Below, one piece after another: positions 12,871 through 34,010 of a stretch of DNA of 64,000 nt. Position numbers and translations under genes: made by a program. The DNA lies in the NCBI RefSeq assembly GCF_037975245.1, contig NC_092563.1, forward strand, positions 2,843,501-2,907,500. The letters are read 5' to 3'. The DNA is from Apostichopus japonicus (Eukaryota > Echinodermata > Holothuroidea > Aspidochirotida > Stichopodidae). Numbering within the stretch: the stretch's first letter is position 1; the number at the start of each line of letters is the position of its first letter. The notes under the pieces are model-generated. The model was not told where the DNA came from, did not search any database, and worked only from the letters and a program-made list of their open reading frames with translations.

Positions 12871-13557
12871 GTAGCTTTCCAATGAGTTTAATGAATCTGG
12901 AGAAACTATCACACAGTAAGTACGCGCGTACGCGCGTACCATGCACGGAGGGTCATGTGATGTGTTCCAGGGTGGTACTAATATACTACTCTCCCTATTA
13001 CGCATGATGATTTCACCCAACTACTACGTAAATGTGTTTGCGTGCTTAGAGCAGCAGACGACACCCGTTACCTAGCAAGAACCGTGCCTGTAGCCTAACG
13101 TGATAGCTATATTCCCGTCGAGCAGCATTAGGCTCTGTTCCGTGGAGAATTCCGTGGTTGCACTGAACTAAACATTTCCCATTTCTACATTCACTTATAG
13201 CAAGTAGTAATAACTTTAGGCCATATGAGACAAAGCTTGCCCCTGGAGCTGTTTTAATAAGTAAGATCTATTATGTAGAAGGCCTGCCTTCATTCAAGAG
13301 AATAAGGTTGAACGTTAGCATATTAGCACTATTTCGTAGGCCTGAAGTACCAGTACCTCATTATGCCGTTAGTTCCCATCTCCGATCCGTCTTGGTGCAA
13401 ATCTTTCACGAAGTCACAAGCTCTATTCTCGAACTGCTACAGAGAAATATCAGATTGGTACCACCGTGGAACACATCACATGACCCTCCATGCATGGTAC
13501 GCGCACATCCAATTGACATGAATCCTCCAGATTCATTTACCTCAATGTAGCTTTCTA
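12871..13557. repeat. Foldback element with ~105-bp inverted arms
   Basis: The left arm (about 12871-12979) and right arm (about 13456-13557) are inverted copies sharing GTAGCTTTC, AATGAATCTGGAG, GTACCATGCA and GGAGGGTCATGTGATGTGTT. The left arm also has the alternating run ACGCGCGTACGCGCGTA. It lies 160 bp past the PHKB stop codon, so the PHKB 3' UTR may carry it. No coding capacity. Confidence 0.85.
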
Positions 13558-13690
13558 GTAATGACAGCATGCAATTACTTATATCTCACTACTGCCTGCT
13601 TCTTTGTTTTGATGTGGTGTTAATTAATGTTGAGAATTTTACAGCAGCAGCAACAATTGACAATGTTGTTGACAACATTGCATATATGAC

Positions 13691-14051
13691 CACAGTGGCA
13701 TAGGAAGGTACTTTTGAGTGGGGGGCTGAAGACTGATGGCCAGCCTGGGGGAGGGGTCTAAGGGGGACACCCCCTCCCCTTTGGAATTGTTGCATTTCCA
13801 GGTGGCCTCAGATGCAATTTGGTGCAATATAGCACACTTCAACACCCACTCCATTTTGTAAACTTAATTTTGTATTTTCACCTGGCCTTAGATGCAATTT
13901 GGTGCTCCAAATGAGATTTTTTTTCTCATTGGAAATGAAAAAGGGGTTTTCTGACTTGCGAACCAGGGGAGCGGAATGATACTTTCGCCCCTCCACATTT
14001 TTCACTGGGGGGGCTGGCGCCCCCCAGCCCCCCCCGGTTCCTACGCCCTTG
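13691..14051. mobile_element. Short hAT-like element with perfect 8-bp TSD
   Basis: The ends are CAGTGGCATAGGAAGG and, inverted, CAAGGGCGTAGGAACCGG. Flanking copies of TATGACCA lie at 13683-13690 and 14052-14059. The 361-bp body is G/C-run rich and has no transposase. The 8-bp duplication is what hAT-type transposases make. Confidence 0.88.
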
Positions 14052-15917
14052 TATGACCATGTTGTTCTGAAGTACTGACATGATCCCACGTACTGCATGT
14101 GTCTTTTTTAAATTCCCATGAAGTGATAATTTTGTGCCGATATTTTGTGCAATTCTAACAGATTGCGAAGACTGACATAAAGAATTGCCAACATGCAACT
14201 AGTGTGTGCTTCTGAGGTGCTTAGATCCCCATTTTTTGGGTCTTCTTTAATAATGGAGTGTGTGGGGTTTTTCCCGGGGGGGGGGTGTTGCATAGTATGA
14301 TGGTATGAATTTTAATAAAAAGTGTTCACTGATGGATTATAGTTGTAATGCTGTGAATTTGAAATGTTTAAATGTAAAGGTTTCACTTTGGTTTACTTTT
14401 TTTGTACATCCACTAGTAGTGTCATGTTTACCAGTACTTGCCTCTGGGTTTTTGTTGTTTTTTTTTTAATTCGTTTGCAATTAATCACATGGAAACAATA
14501 GTTGGAAGGATTTATTAAAATATTCCAAATTTCTAACTTACACTCCATAAGATGTTGCAATGTTATATAAGAATATTTAATATGTGGATGATAGCCTTAA
14601 GTATTTGCAGTGGGTAGTTATTGTTTAATATTTTTGGGCATTCTTATTTAATCCTCAGCTTACCTCTAACGCTTTAATTTGCCCAAGTAAACAGTCTCAG
14701 TGATTTCTCCATTAAAAAAAGGGAGACCTTAAAATAAAATTCTTCCTTTATATTGCATTTTTATCTTTTTTTATTTTATATTTAAGTTGGACGGACATGA
14801 ACAACCTTGCCAACCTTCATGATTTTCAAACTGAACAGAATGCCACTCAAAGTGACTATAAGAGATCAATTAAGCTTACAACCATTTTAGTACTACTCAT
14901 ACTTAATTAACATGTAATTAATGAAATTTTGTGTCTCATAAAGTTATTGAATATGAAATTTGTTTTGTTCTAATGTTTGAATTATCTGCCTAAATTTCAA
15001 CTTTTCGGTAATCTTTGTGTACGTCAGTAAAATAATTGTGTGTTCAAAGGCATTCTTCTTTGTACACTGAATCCAACTCAGATCGCAAGTTTGTTTGACA
15101 CTGTAAATAGTTCTTATTAATTCTTAAATCTTATTAAATAAGTATAAGATCTTTTTATACACCGGGCCAGTGAAAGATGATAAGATCGTGGCAACCGCCA
15201 CCCCCCCCCCCAACTTATCGATTGTTAGCTTGAATGTTATCATAAACTTGGTTAAATTCCTTTAGAAATGACCAGCCTGCAACCTGAATGTGAATCCATC
15301 ATTTTATGTTGTTTATCTCTAGATAAGAAAAAGATTCAAGTATTTCCTTCCCCAACCCAACAAAAATGTATAACACATTATATTCCCCCCTGTTTGAATT
15401 AAAAACGACAAGTTTTATCGAAATTTCGTTTAAAGAGGCTGAAATTGTATTGGAGTTGTGGTTTTCATATTAATACTAGCAAGGTTAAAGAATTAAAATC
15501 CTTGAGAGCCGATTTTTTTTTGTATTCGATCTGTAATTTTTAACAATTTTCTGAGTAATTTACTGACTAGGATTGCAATTAATGGAAACGAGACAACGGC
15601 CTAGATTCTTCACCAAATGATGGTCACTTGGCACCAAGTCAGTAACCAATCTGTTTCAATCTAAACACTTTCTTCACATATTTAAGCGTTTTGATAATCA
15701 CGTTAATAGAAAGCAAACTGAAAACTTCAAAGTTAACATTCTCTTTGAATTCATTCTTTGAAATGAAACCTGGCTAGTCCAAGTAATTAGTCAAATTGTT
15801 AGAAGCATAAAAAAGAAGAAAATTCATCATAATCTACTCAAAAAGCTGCATTATGGAAGAAAAATTGCAAACATCATAGCATTATTTTTGCAATAAATTT
15901 GTTAGCAGCTCTCATAA

Positions 15918-17335
15918 ACACATAAACAGGTAAACCTATTCTTTAGTTTTGCTATTGTGAGATCTCAATTTGCATTCAACATTATTTTTATGGCAGTTCC
16001 TGGTGCCCCTCATGCCCCTGCTATGGGTTTTTTATTTTTAAGAAATCCACATTGTGATGAACCCGATGGAAAGAGGGTCTTTGATATTTGCGACTTCCAT
16101 TTAGTGAGAGCAGGGAGAGTTTATTTAAAAGTAGGAAGAATATTAATAGCACATCAACTGATTTTCTGCCATTTATTGGACTTTAGGCAATGGAGAACGC
16201 ATGTAACAAAAAGCATGCTGTCAAAGCATGTCAGGGGTTTAGGGGTCTGCGTATATAAGAACCCTTTTATCATGGGGACACAGGGTGAAACCCTGAGTTC
16301 ATGGCATAATTGTTTATTATGTAGTTTCTTGCCCAAAAAAAACGTTTTTCCAATGAAAAATGAATATGCAGTGTTAGTTCCAGGCTTTGTTTGAAGAACT
16401 TTTGCAATATGTTTAAATTTTGCAGCTAATATTATTTATGATTCTTTCAGAACTGATTTTCTTAAATATAATATAATATTGCTATTACTATTACTTCCAT
16501 GTTGTTTCAATTTTTCTTTCACATTTGTCTTTTAATATTTTGGTCTGGTATGAACACCTATTTTAGAGAATATCCCAAAGATATAAAACAGCTCTGTCGC
16601 AAAGAAAAATGCTTTTTCTAAACTTGCAGCACTCCCTCAGTGTCAGAGTCTGTTGAAGGGTAATGTCATAAGCAGATGGAGTCCTGATACACGATTTAAC
16701 ACAACATGTGAACGACAAATGAATTAAGTTTACAAATTGAATGTCATTTTATCAAGTTGAATCTGTTTCATATTATGAGCAAGTAACTCTCCTTACCAAA
16801 GCATCCAATCCGATAACCCAAATTGAAAAAAAGTGCTAAATGACTCAATACTTGGACCTACTGGTAGCTTTATATCCGGTTCATAACATTCTTTCAAATG
16901 TTGTCCACCAACCAGAGGTGATGGCAGGCATTTCCACCTCTGAGTTACATGGTGGACGATGATGATACAGTTTAAGATGTGTATCTTTTGTGGACACAGG
17001 GTGTATGCCATTCTCAAAGGCTGTGCATCTACTATATGGTGCATTATCATTGCTTCAACACACAAACAGGTAAAAATTCTCATTAGTTTGGTTTGTGAGA
17101 TACGTATTTGTATTCATTGAAATGGTTGCTCAGGGGACTGTTATTTTATATGTGAGGTCTTTTTTTGGGGGGCAAAGGAGTCTTTGACTTGAAAGGAAAC
17201 TTCCCTGCAGTGATGCTAGTAGGGTGATTCTTTGAAAAGTTGGGAGATTGAAGTACATATTGTTCATAGTGAATGAATTTCTGTCCTGTATATCAATTTT
17301 TAGCAATGGAGAACACATGTAACAAAGTTACCCTT
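15918..17335. repeat. Two diverged direct copies of an unknown repeat
   Basis: Copies at about 15918-16240 and 17055-17335 share ACAAACAGGTAAA, TTAGTTTTG/TTAGTTTGG, a GTCTTTGA block and CAATGGAGAACRCATGTAAC in the same order. They are diverged and carry no recognised domain. The 145-codon frame at 15957-16394 falls inside the first copy and is not conserved in the second. Confidence 0.6.
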
Positions 17336-18279
17336 TGTCAACAAATTGTATCCTTCTTTAAGTAGTAAAAAAGTTAGTATTTTCTTCAATAACAGCGATA
17401 GGTTTTGTATCCATTTTCTGCTTATACTGGTAATCCAGATCACGTGGGGAGGGGAGGGGGGATGGAATATGCAAACAGTGCAGTTGTGATTGTTTCATTT
17501 ATGAAAAGTCTGAATTTATCCCAAGTTTCATCTCTCCTATTAAGTTAGTAGACGTTAAGTAACATACTGTGGATTTACATTGTTTGAACATTCAGGAGGG
17601 TGGTTGGGGGGCTGGTGGGGGTGGGGGGGATTGGGAAAGGGCACATAATATCTTTAATGATTTATGTTTGTATCAAAAATATTGTGGTATTAAAGTCTCA
17701 ATGTGTGTTTGCCAAATTTGAACTTCTACCTTTCCAGCTTACTGCCCTAAAAACTCAGTGAAAATAACACTGTTCTATGCAATTTTCATATTAATAATCA
17801 TTATTTTTATTGAGTTATCTGTCGCTAAAAACATTTTGAGCTGAACAAAATTGGCCACATTTTTTAACGAGTCCGTAGATTCTACAAAGTTCACTCAAAA
17901 TTTGCCAGCCCGCCCACCGGATCATGCGCCAATCAAATCTCTGTTTTGTTTACGACCGTTAGGCATAGGACTTAAGAGTGTACAAAACAAGTATCGATAG
18001 AACTTTGCAAAAATTGACTCCCTCTGAAGCTTTAATTTCTGCCAAACTTGCTGACGTCATAGCTCCTGTCTAGCATATCAAAATCCAACACTTCTAAAAC
18101 ATGCAAAACAAATTAAAGATGTACCCATCATCTTCTTTAGCTGAATATCTTTATCTTTATTTGAAATATCAGTTTATCCTGCAAGTATAATTATCTCAAT
18201 AATAAACAACAATATAGGAGATTCAAAATTAAAATCTGCCAACCTAAAATAGAGAAGAGTAAACAGTAACAATATGTAC

Positions 18280-18280
<1 letters not shown>

Positions 18281-18325
<45 letters not shown>

Positions 18326-18349
18326 GTGTATATATATATATATATATAT
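18281..18349. repeat. (TA)n microsatellite
   Basis: TA dinucleotide run broken once by AAACG, immediately before the SINE copy at 18350. Confidence 0.95.
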
Positions 18350-18561
18350 GTCACCAAAAACAGAACTAGTATTGTTCGATACAGGTGACAAACGCCTACA
18401 GTGGAATTACGACCTTCCTTACCGGTTTCGAACATACAATCAGCGTCCATAGCCTAGTGGTTAGGGTGTCCGTGTACAGAGCGGAAGGCCCGTGGTTCGA
18501 ATCCTGGTGGAGGCTGAAAGTTTTTTCACTGTTCTTGATTTTCCAACTCATTACGATTTTC

Positions 18562-18563
<2 letters not shown>
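18350..18563 (+). mobile_element. tRNA-derived SINE, copy 1
   Basis: Contains an A-box-like TAGCCTAGTGGTTAGGGTG and a perfect B box GGTTCGAATCC, followed by a non-tRNA tail ending TTGATTTTCCAACTC and then a TA tract. A near-identical copy is at 22560-22785, which shows it is a mobile repeat rather than a functional tRNA gene; no acceptor stem pairs. Confidence 0.85.
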
Positions 18564-18612
<49 letters not shown>

Positions 18613-18643
18613 CATATACATATATACCTACATATACATATAT
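18564..18643. repeat. (TA)n / TACATA microsatellite
   Basis: TA run continuing the SINE 3' end, with CATATA variants. Confidence 0.9.
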
Positions 18644-18647
18644 TATC

Positions 18648-19023
18648 ATAACAGAAATCAGGCTCAGAAAAATCCATTTTAATATGAAAGACACAGATCT
18701 ACTTTGTAGTCTCTGAACAAATTTTGATTTACAAATATTCCAAAGAGATATTCTGTTCTCTAAATATTATTTTGCATATTTATAACATGGAATACAACAA
18801 AGAGGAACTTCATATATAGGTTCCCCTTTGACACAATTTTCTTTTCAAAATGTATTGTCTGTTAACCTTAACAGAAATCAGGCTCAGAAAAATCCATTTA
18901 AATGTGAAAGACACAGATCTACTTCATAATTTCTGAGCAGATTTTCATTTCCAAATATTCCAAAGAGACGTCTGTTCTCTAAATGTTATTTTGCTTATTT
19001 ATAACATGGAATAAAACAATGTG
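18648..19023. repeat. Local duplication, two ~155-bp copies
   Basis: Copies at 18648-18805 and 18868-19023 share AACAGAAATCAGGCTCAG, GAAAGACACAGATCTACTT, CAAATATTCCAAAGAGA and TTATAACATGGAATA with small differences, about 220 bp apart in direct orientation. Confidence 0.9.
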
Positions 19024-20189
19024 CGGTAAAGAATCACACAGATTCCTTAATCAAGATCCTTATGCACTTGCAGCCGATGTAAAGAAAAGAATAAATGAAA
19101 TATTTAGGAGAATGTGAAAAAGTTTGAGACAAAATGAAAATGAAAGAAGAAAGATCTGAGCAATTCACTATTAATGATCCATTACATAGCAATTAATAAT
19201 ACAAAACAAAATTTGATTTTAATCAATTAGCTATGGACAGGTGCATGAACAGAAAAAAATTCATCTTTGTCTGTATTTCCATGACAACATCCAAAGTAAT
19301 TCAAGTGATCATAAAAAATATGTTACATTCAATATCGTTGTACAAGCACCTTCTTCACATCAAAAATTACTTTGGTGGATGAATTTCTCTTTTTCACAGT
19401 CAAAAGGGAATCCTGTGATATTTTTTCTTCACTCTCAGTTACCTTTTCCATTCGTCAACACATTTCTATTGACTTCTAACCCAGCTCTACATACTTAAAG
19501 ACCGCCCCACGTCTCAATTTACATATTTTACACCCAAGACTAAATGTTCCATAACTAGACTTTTGCCCAGGAGGGTGGCTAGAAAGGGGCAGGGATAAGG
19601 ATTGGGTTCTTAAACACAAGTAAGGCAAATGAGTTCTACATGCAGTTTTACTTCAATATCAAAGTAACACCAATATATTTAAAGCAATAATCTTCTCCAA
19701 ATCAAACTATTGATATAAAAAAGCAAAATTACCACTTTTGACGTCAAGTATTTTGTACCTCAATTTGCAAAAGAACTTTACTAGAGTATGCTGAAATTCA
19801 AAACTCTATTAACGTAAGCGTGTCGTGTTTTCCTTTCTGCAAGCCACAATTTCTCTAAATAACCCCTTTCTCTCCCCCCCCCCCAACCCCTAAACACACA
19901 CCCTCCACCCAGTCCTGTTCCTGGACTGTATTTGCAATACTGATTTACATCACTTTAAGTTCTCACTCATCTATATAGTTTGTTAAATTTTACTTTAGTA
20001 AGAATAGTTTTTAACTAGTCTTAGTAGAGAAACATGAAAGACACTTTGTAAGTACCACCTTAGGGTGATATCCAAATAAAAAAGTAGAAATTTTACATCA
20101 ATGTAAATGAAATCAGAAAATTATCAGATTTTGTAAACGATAAGATAAAATCTGATTGATTGATTTCTTTATGGAAATTTACACATTCA

Positions 20190-28791
<8,602 letters not shown>

Positions 28792-29195
28792 ATTTCAATC
28801 AGTCTACACTTCACGACGTAGCCTTGTATGTTATTTCGACAATAATGGCGCAGTGAGAGGAGTAATAAAGTTAGATAAGGCCAAAGTAAGGTCGGTTTCG
28901 ATAAGTAGGCAGGCTGAAGCTAGCAAACCGCTGAAAAATTAACACCGTTTACCTCGATTAGGTATTGCACGCCCAATCGAGCTTTCCAACAAAGCAAAAG
29001 AAGGTATCTCGAGAAAAAAATTGTTGCTTGAGTTGAAGACTGTAGCCAAAGAGGTTGGTTGATTGGGTCAAAGGCTGACCACAAATTATGTGAAATATTC
29101 GGAAAATGTTGTCAGCAGCACAAACTTTATGTTTCGAGACCGGAAGGGACAGGAGGAAGTAGACAGAACTTGATGGCGAAGTTCACCAGTCTACT

Positions 29196-29920
29196 AATAT
29201 TAAAGGCATCGAAGACTCGCCTCAAACCGCGTGCCGCCCTCTAAAAAAGTTAACTTTTCCGTTGCTTGCAAGTGAAGTTTGTTTTGTCGCTACAAAATGC
29301 AGACAGTAACGTGATGCCTTGTTATCTTTTATCTGGACCTGAGATGTCCATCGCTGCTATGTACACTGTGTTGTGTACATTAGTGTCTAATTACCGACGG
29401 TAGCAAGCTGTCTATTTTATGGGATCGATGGTTGTGTCTAACACTTCTGTTACACCTTATTCGAAACTAGGTCAGATTACGGCTGGGGTTAGTTTCAAGT
29501 TGTTTCGACGACAGATAAGTTGACCTGTGACAGGCCATCAGCTGAAGGTCGAAATTCGCTTGTTTCGTTCCAGCAACTGCGGGACTAAAATTTCTCTACA
29601 AATTGAATACATAAATTAACTAAGATTAATGATCCAAAATTTCTCCAATTTGCTTTCCTGCAGTTTTTTTTTTTTTGCAATGCCGCTCGAAACATCGAAC
29701 TATATTTTTTATTGCGTATGTTAAAGGCATTGAAGACTCGCCCCAATCCGCGTGCGGCCATCTGAAACAGTTAACTTTCCGTTGCTTGCAAGTGACGTTT
29801 TTGTGTTCGTGTCGCTACAAAACGCAGACAGTAATGAAACGTGATAGGCTTGTTATCTTTTATCTAGACCTGAAATGTCCATCGCTGCTTTGGACACTGT
29901 GTTGTTGGTATTGATCCACT
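29196..29920 (+). repeat. Two direct copies of a ~195-bp repeat
   Basis: Copies at about 29196-29390 and 29721-29915 begin TTAAAGGCAT and share GAAGACTCGCC, CCGTTGCTTGCAAGTGA, GTCGCTACAAAA, TTGTTATCTTTTATCT and ATGTCCATCGCTGCT. They differ by substitutions and small indels, so they are separate insertions or an old duplication of a dispersed element. Confidence 0.85.
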
Positions 29921-30245
29921 ACATGATATTCACAGGAAATGTGCTCAATTCTCAAATCGCATGCGGAATTTATTTTTAGATTCATTGTACGAGTTAAGGT
30001 ACTAGGTTTGGGATAACAATTAGCATTCAGGTAGGAGTGTATAACATTTTATCTCTGGATGGCAGTGTTACATCGAAGGACATATATGTTTAGTGCAGTT
30101 CGCTTATAGATCCTGGTCTAATACCGAAATGCGTCATGTTCCCCGACGACACGGTCGAGTTCGAGACCAGCCACAATTGGTTTCATAGCACAATTGTACA
30201 ATTGATTAAGGCGTACATACACACACACACATACGTTATGATAGA

Positions 30246-30247
<2 letters not shown>

Positions 30248-30301
<54 letters not shown>

Positions 30302-30315
30302 ATGTATGTATATAC
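30248..30315. repeat. (TA)n / TATG microsatellite
   Basis: Pure TA run followed by TATGTATG variants. The tyrosine/isoleucine-rich frames over it are artefacts. Confidence 0.95.
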
Positions 30316-31201
30316 ATACATTAGTGAGAGAGGAAAAATGAAAACGACAGGAATGGAGTTGTATGTGTAAGAGGTAGGGTGAGGAGCACGCCCCCTCCGT
30401 AATCCTCGATCCGTCACTGGCTACCCTGTGTATATAATAGTGATCAGCGCTGTAATTATGACTGTTCCTCTTCTCTTTCCGGTGTCTTGGCGTTTATCTT
30501 CTACTCCCTCCTTTTCTCCTTTTTCTCTCTTTCTTCTTTTTCTTTTCCCTTCCTTCCTCTCCTTTCTCCTCTTTTCCCCCCTCTTTTTTTCTCTCCTCTT
30601 TTTCTTACCCGGGGGGGGGACGCGCCCCCAACGCCCCGCCTGGATACGCGCCTGTATCATTACAATACTATATTATATTACCCACTTTGCTCATTCACGC
30701 AATTCACGCATATTACCCACGTTTACTCATTCACGGTGTCACGTTACTGCCTGGTGACCGCATTATACCTACTTTTGAGTATAATTTGCTGTTTGCTAGC
30801 TCTGCCTGCCAGGTTCAGTCGAGTCGATAAGTACCGGTGTATTGCTTAGTCAGGTGATTCGTTTTCAACTATTGTCAAACATTCATAGAAATATACAAAT
30901 AGATATGGATAGTCCACTAAGCAATTTCTATGGGATAGATAGCCTCACATAGGCGTACTTGCTTGAACGTGTGTTAATATTTCTGCATAGCGCCGCGTTA
31001 AAACATTACTAGGGAAGATGATTCAATAAATCCTTATTCCCTGTATATATATTTCTATGTGAATTACTTTGCTATTGTGGGAGCAGATAGCTACAAATTG
31101 TACACTGAGGTCATATAAGGTCGCAGTGAATATGATGGTCGATATAATGTGATGTTTAACTTATCATTATTATTACAACAATCTTTTAAGAGGGTTAAAA
31201 G

Positions 31202-31250
31202 ACTTGGTGACCCACCCCCCCCCCCCCCTCACGAAAAAAAGAGAGTTGGA

Positions 31251-31281
<31 letters not shown>

Positions 31282-33604
31282 CCGACTGCCATCCTATGAG
31301 TATGAGTTTAAACTGATCTTTCTTCGAAAGTTGCATTTAGAATTTTTCTCGCTACCGCCATTTAAATGTATCAATGCTTTTGTACAAGATGATATTTAAT
31401 TTATACGATCTTCCTATACGATGAGAACTTGTCGCTAACACCCTTCGGAAATACCACCTACACATATCGCTGACGGACCCAGGCGAATGGAGAACAGTCA
31501 ACTAATTAACGATAGAAATGGAATGTTCAGTCAATGTTTGCGAATGCGCGAAGCAAGGCCACGTGGACATTACTAAGCAGTAAGGTTCGACGACTGAGTG
31601 ATAATGGGGAGGTATATGCTATTATATTTACCCACAAAATCTATGTTTGTTCCAACGCAAAGTCTCAAGTTAAAGAAAGGTCTTAGTTTTTCTTCGTGCT
31701 AATAATTAATAATAAAAAGAAAACTTGGATCATTTTCTTTAGATTTGACTTTTATTTTAACAATTAAATTGTGTTTTTTTTTTCGTACTTTGTCGATATA
31801 GTAAGTGGAAATTTTGACTATTTTCTATCGAAATTTTGACGCTTTATATCCAAAGTTTGAATATTTATCCAAAGTTGAAATATTTACATCAAAGTTTGTT
31901 TTTTTTTTCTTCAAATTTAGACTGTGGTATATTAACATTCGACTTTTTTATGTCAAATATTTCACTATATATGATTACAATTCCAGATATTACTTTATTT
32001 GAATATTTTCTAAAATTTCGACACGCAGAAGTGTAAAAATTTTAACTAAATACCCGAAATCAAGTGTTCTTACATCGACACTGTTCGCGAATTTCCTTAT
32101 ATTTTATTTTTGACTCATTTCTCATACAGTCATACTTTCCAAAATAGACCTAATTTACAGTTTAATTATGCATAAGAGGATCAGAATACACCATTTGATA
32201 TCCTAAGTTTTATCTTAACCACATGGGAGTCGGCCAGTGGCGGAGCTAGGGGTATTGGTCAGGGGGGGGGGGGGGGCAGAATGGTCTGTAGGGGCGCTTT
32301 CAAAAAAATTAAAAATAGGCTCAAGGGGGGGCAGCTGCACCCTTCGCCCCCCCCCTTGGCTACGCGCCTGCACCCCCTCCCCCAAAAAAGAAAGTTGGAT
32401 TACTGTAATAAATATATGAATATATATATATATATATATAATGGCAAAAATAACATGTAGGGAAAAAAGTTTTAAGACGTTTAATAGAGCGTACACTACT
32501 CTTTTAATATTATGTGGCATTTGCTACCATTTTTTTCTCTTTTTTTGAAACAAGATACGTAAATCTTTTCTAACGTTAACGTTAAGTTACATGTTGACGT
32601 TGACCTATAACGGAATGGCTATAAACATCATTCAAAGAAGTAAACATGTCTCTAATATAAGCTACTGATTAATTAATTCTCCCCTTTAGTTTCAATGGTC
32701 AACTCGGTCCGACTGCCATCCTATGAGTTTAAACTGATCTTTCTTCGAAAGTTGCATTTGGAATTTTTCTCGCTACCGCCATTTAAATGTTTCAATGCTT
32801 TTGTAAAAGATGATGTTTAATTTTAATAACTTGCCGCTAACACCCTTCGGAAATACCACCTACACATATCCGCTGCACGACGGACCCAGGCGAATGGAGA
32901 ACAGTCAACTTAGCGATAAGGAATGGAATGTTCAGTCAATGTTTGCGAATGCGCGAAGCAAGGCCACGTGGACATCACTATAAGCAGTAATTATAAGGTT
33001 CGACGACTGAGTGATCATGGGGAGGTATATGCTGTTATATTTACCCACAAACTCTATGTTTGTTCCAACGCAAAGTCTCAAGTTAAAGAAAGGTCTTAGT
33101 TTTTCTTCGTGCTAATAATTAATGATAAAAAGAACATTTGGATCATTTTCTTTAGATTTGACTTTTATTTTAACAATTAAATTGTGTTTTTTTTTTCGTA
33201 CTTTGTCAATATAGTAGTGGAAATGTTGACTATTTTGTATCGAAATTTTGACGCTTTATATCCAAAGTTTGAATATTTACATCAAAGTTTTTTTTCAAAT
33301 TTAGACTGTGGTATATTAACATTCGACTTTTTATGTCAAATATTTCATAATTCCAGATATTACTTTATTTGAATATTTTCTAAAATTTCGACACGCAGAA
33401 GTGTAAAAATTTTAACTAAATTCCCGAAATCAAGTGTTCTTACATCGACACTGTTCGCGAATTTCCTTATATTTTATTTTTGACTCATTTCTCATACAGT
33501 CATACTTTCCAAAATAGACCTAATTTACAGTTTAATTATGCATAAGAGGATCAAAATACACCATTTGATATCCTAAGTTTTATCTTAACCACATGGGAGT
33601 CGGC
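31202..33604 (+). repeat. Tandem duplication, two ~0.9-1.0-kb copies
   Basis: Copy 1 runs from about 31278 to 32234 and copy 2 from about 32706 to 33604 (start-to-start 1428 bp). Both open with GGTCCGACTGCCATCCTATG and both end at CACATGGGAGTCGGC, just before the same hAT-like element end. Copy 2 has lost short pieces. The C-run and GTTGGAT-plus-TA stretch at 31202-31277 is echoed at 32370-32440, which suggests the duplicated unit included part of a G/C-rich element. Confidence 0.9.
32235..32390. mobile_element. Truncated or chimeric hAT-like element
   Basis: Begins exactly like the element at 33605 (CAGTGGCGGAGCTAGG, then a G run) but after about 65 bp switches to unrelated sequence ending CTTGGCTACGCGCCTG, which looks like the end of a different element. 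The same GAGTCGGC flank is present on the left (32227-32234) but not on the right. Confidence 0.7.
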
Positions 33605-34010
33605 CAGTGGCGGAGCTAGGGGTATTGGTCAGGGGGGGGGGGGGCAGAATGGTCTGTAGGGGCGCTTTCGACACAATCTAAGCGGAGCGCCACCACCGAG
33701 GTTGGCGCGGAGCGTACAGACATTTTTTGAGTAAAGATCGCCGGAAATGACCCTTTCCGGGCATTGTTAATTTGCAGATAAACGACGAATAAATAGGTGT
33801 CATCGCCATTTGTGACAACTGGGAAGTATATGGGCGTTGAAGTGACAAAATGTGACAAATGTCAATTGTTAGATGAGAGCGCAATAAAAAATTCAATAAT
33901 CGCGAATAAGTAAAAAGTGGTAAAAAGCTGAAAAGGGCGCCAGCAGTCCATTTGAGTCCGTCGGGGGGGGGGGGGGATTCGCCCCTGACTGTATGGACGC
34001 TCTGCCACTG
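33605..34010. mobile_element. hAT-like non-autonomous element with perfect 8-bp TSD
   Basis: Inverted ends CAGTGGCGGAGC / GCTCTGCCACTG, flanked by GAGTCGGC at 33597-33604 and 34011-34018. The 406-bp body has G runs near both ends and no transposase. A close copy lies at 53246-53634. Confidence 0.9.

Larger units (their letters stand above)
12711..20189. other. Convergent intergenic region between PHKB and CTSA
   Basis: Presumably begins with the PHKB 3' UTR. AATAAA occurs at 14314-14319 and 15892-15897, but I cannot tell which is used. It holds a foldback element (12871-13557), a hAT-like element (13691-14051), a diverged repeat in two copies (15.9 and 17.05 kb), (TA)n tracts flanking a SINE (18.3-18.6 kb) and a two-copy repeat (18.65-19.02 kb). 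No gene is recognised. Confidence 0.7.

Noticed and set aside
15957-16394. 145-codon open frame between PHKB and CTSA
   Set aside because: No family resemblance; it overlaps one copy of a diverged repeat and the frame is not kept in the second copy at 17.06 kb.
18447-18520. Possible tRNA gene with A and B boxes
   Set aside because: The arms do not close an acceptor stem, and a second copy with the same non-tRNA tail exists at 22.6 kb, so it is a SINE.
30118-30417. Tyr/Ile-rich frames over TA tracts, here and at other TA runs
   Set aside because: Low-complexity translation of dinucleotide repeats.
30428-30849. Phe/Leu/Ser-rich frames of 109-120 codons
   Set aside because: Translation of a C/T-rich stretch; no start, splice or domain support.
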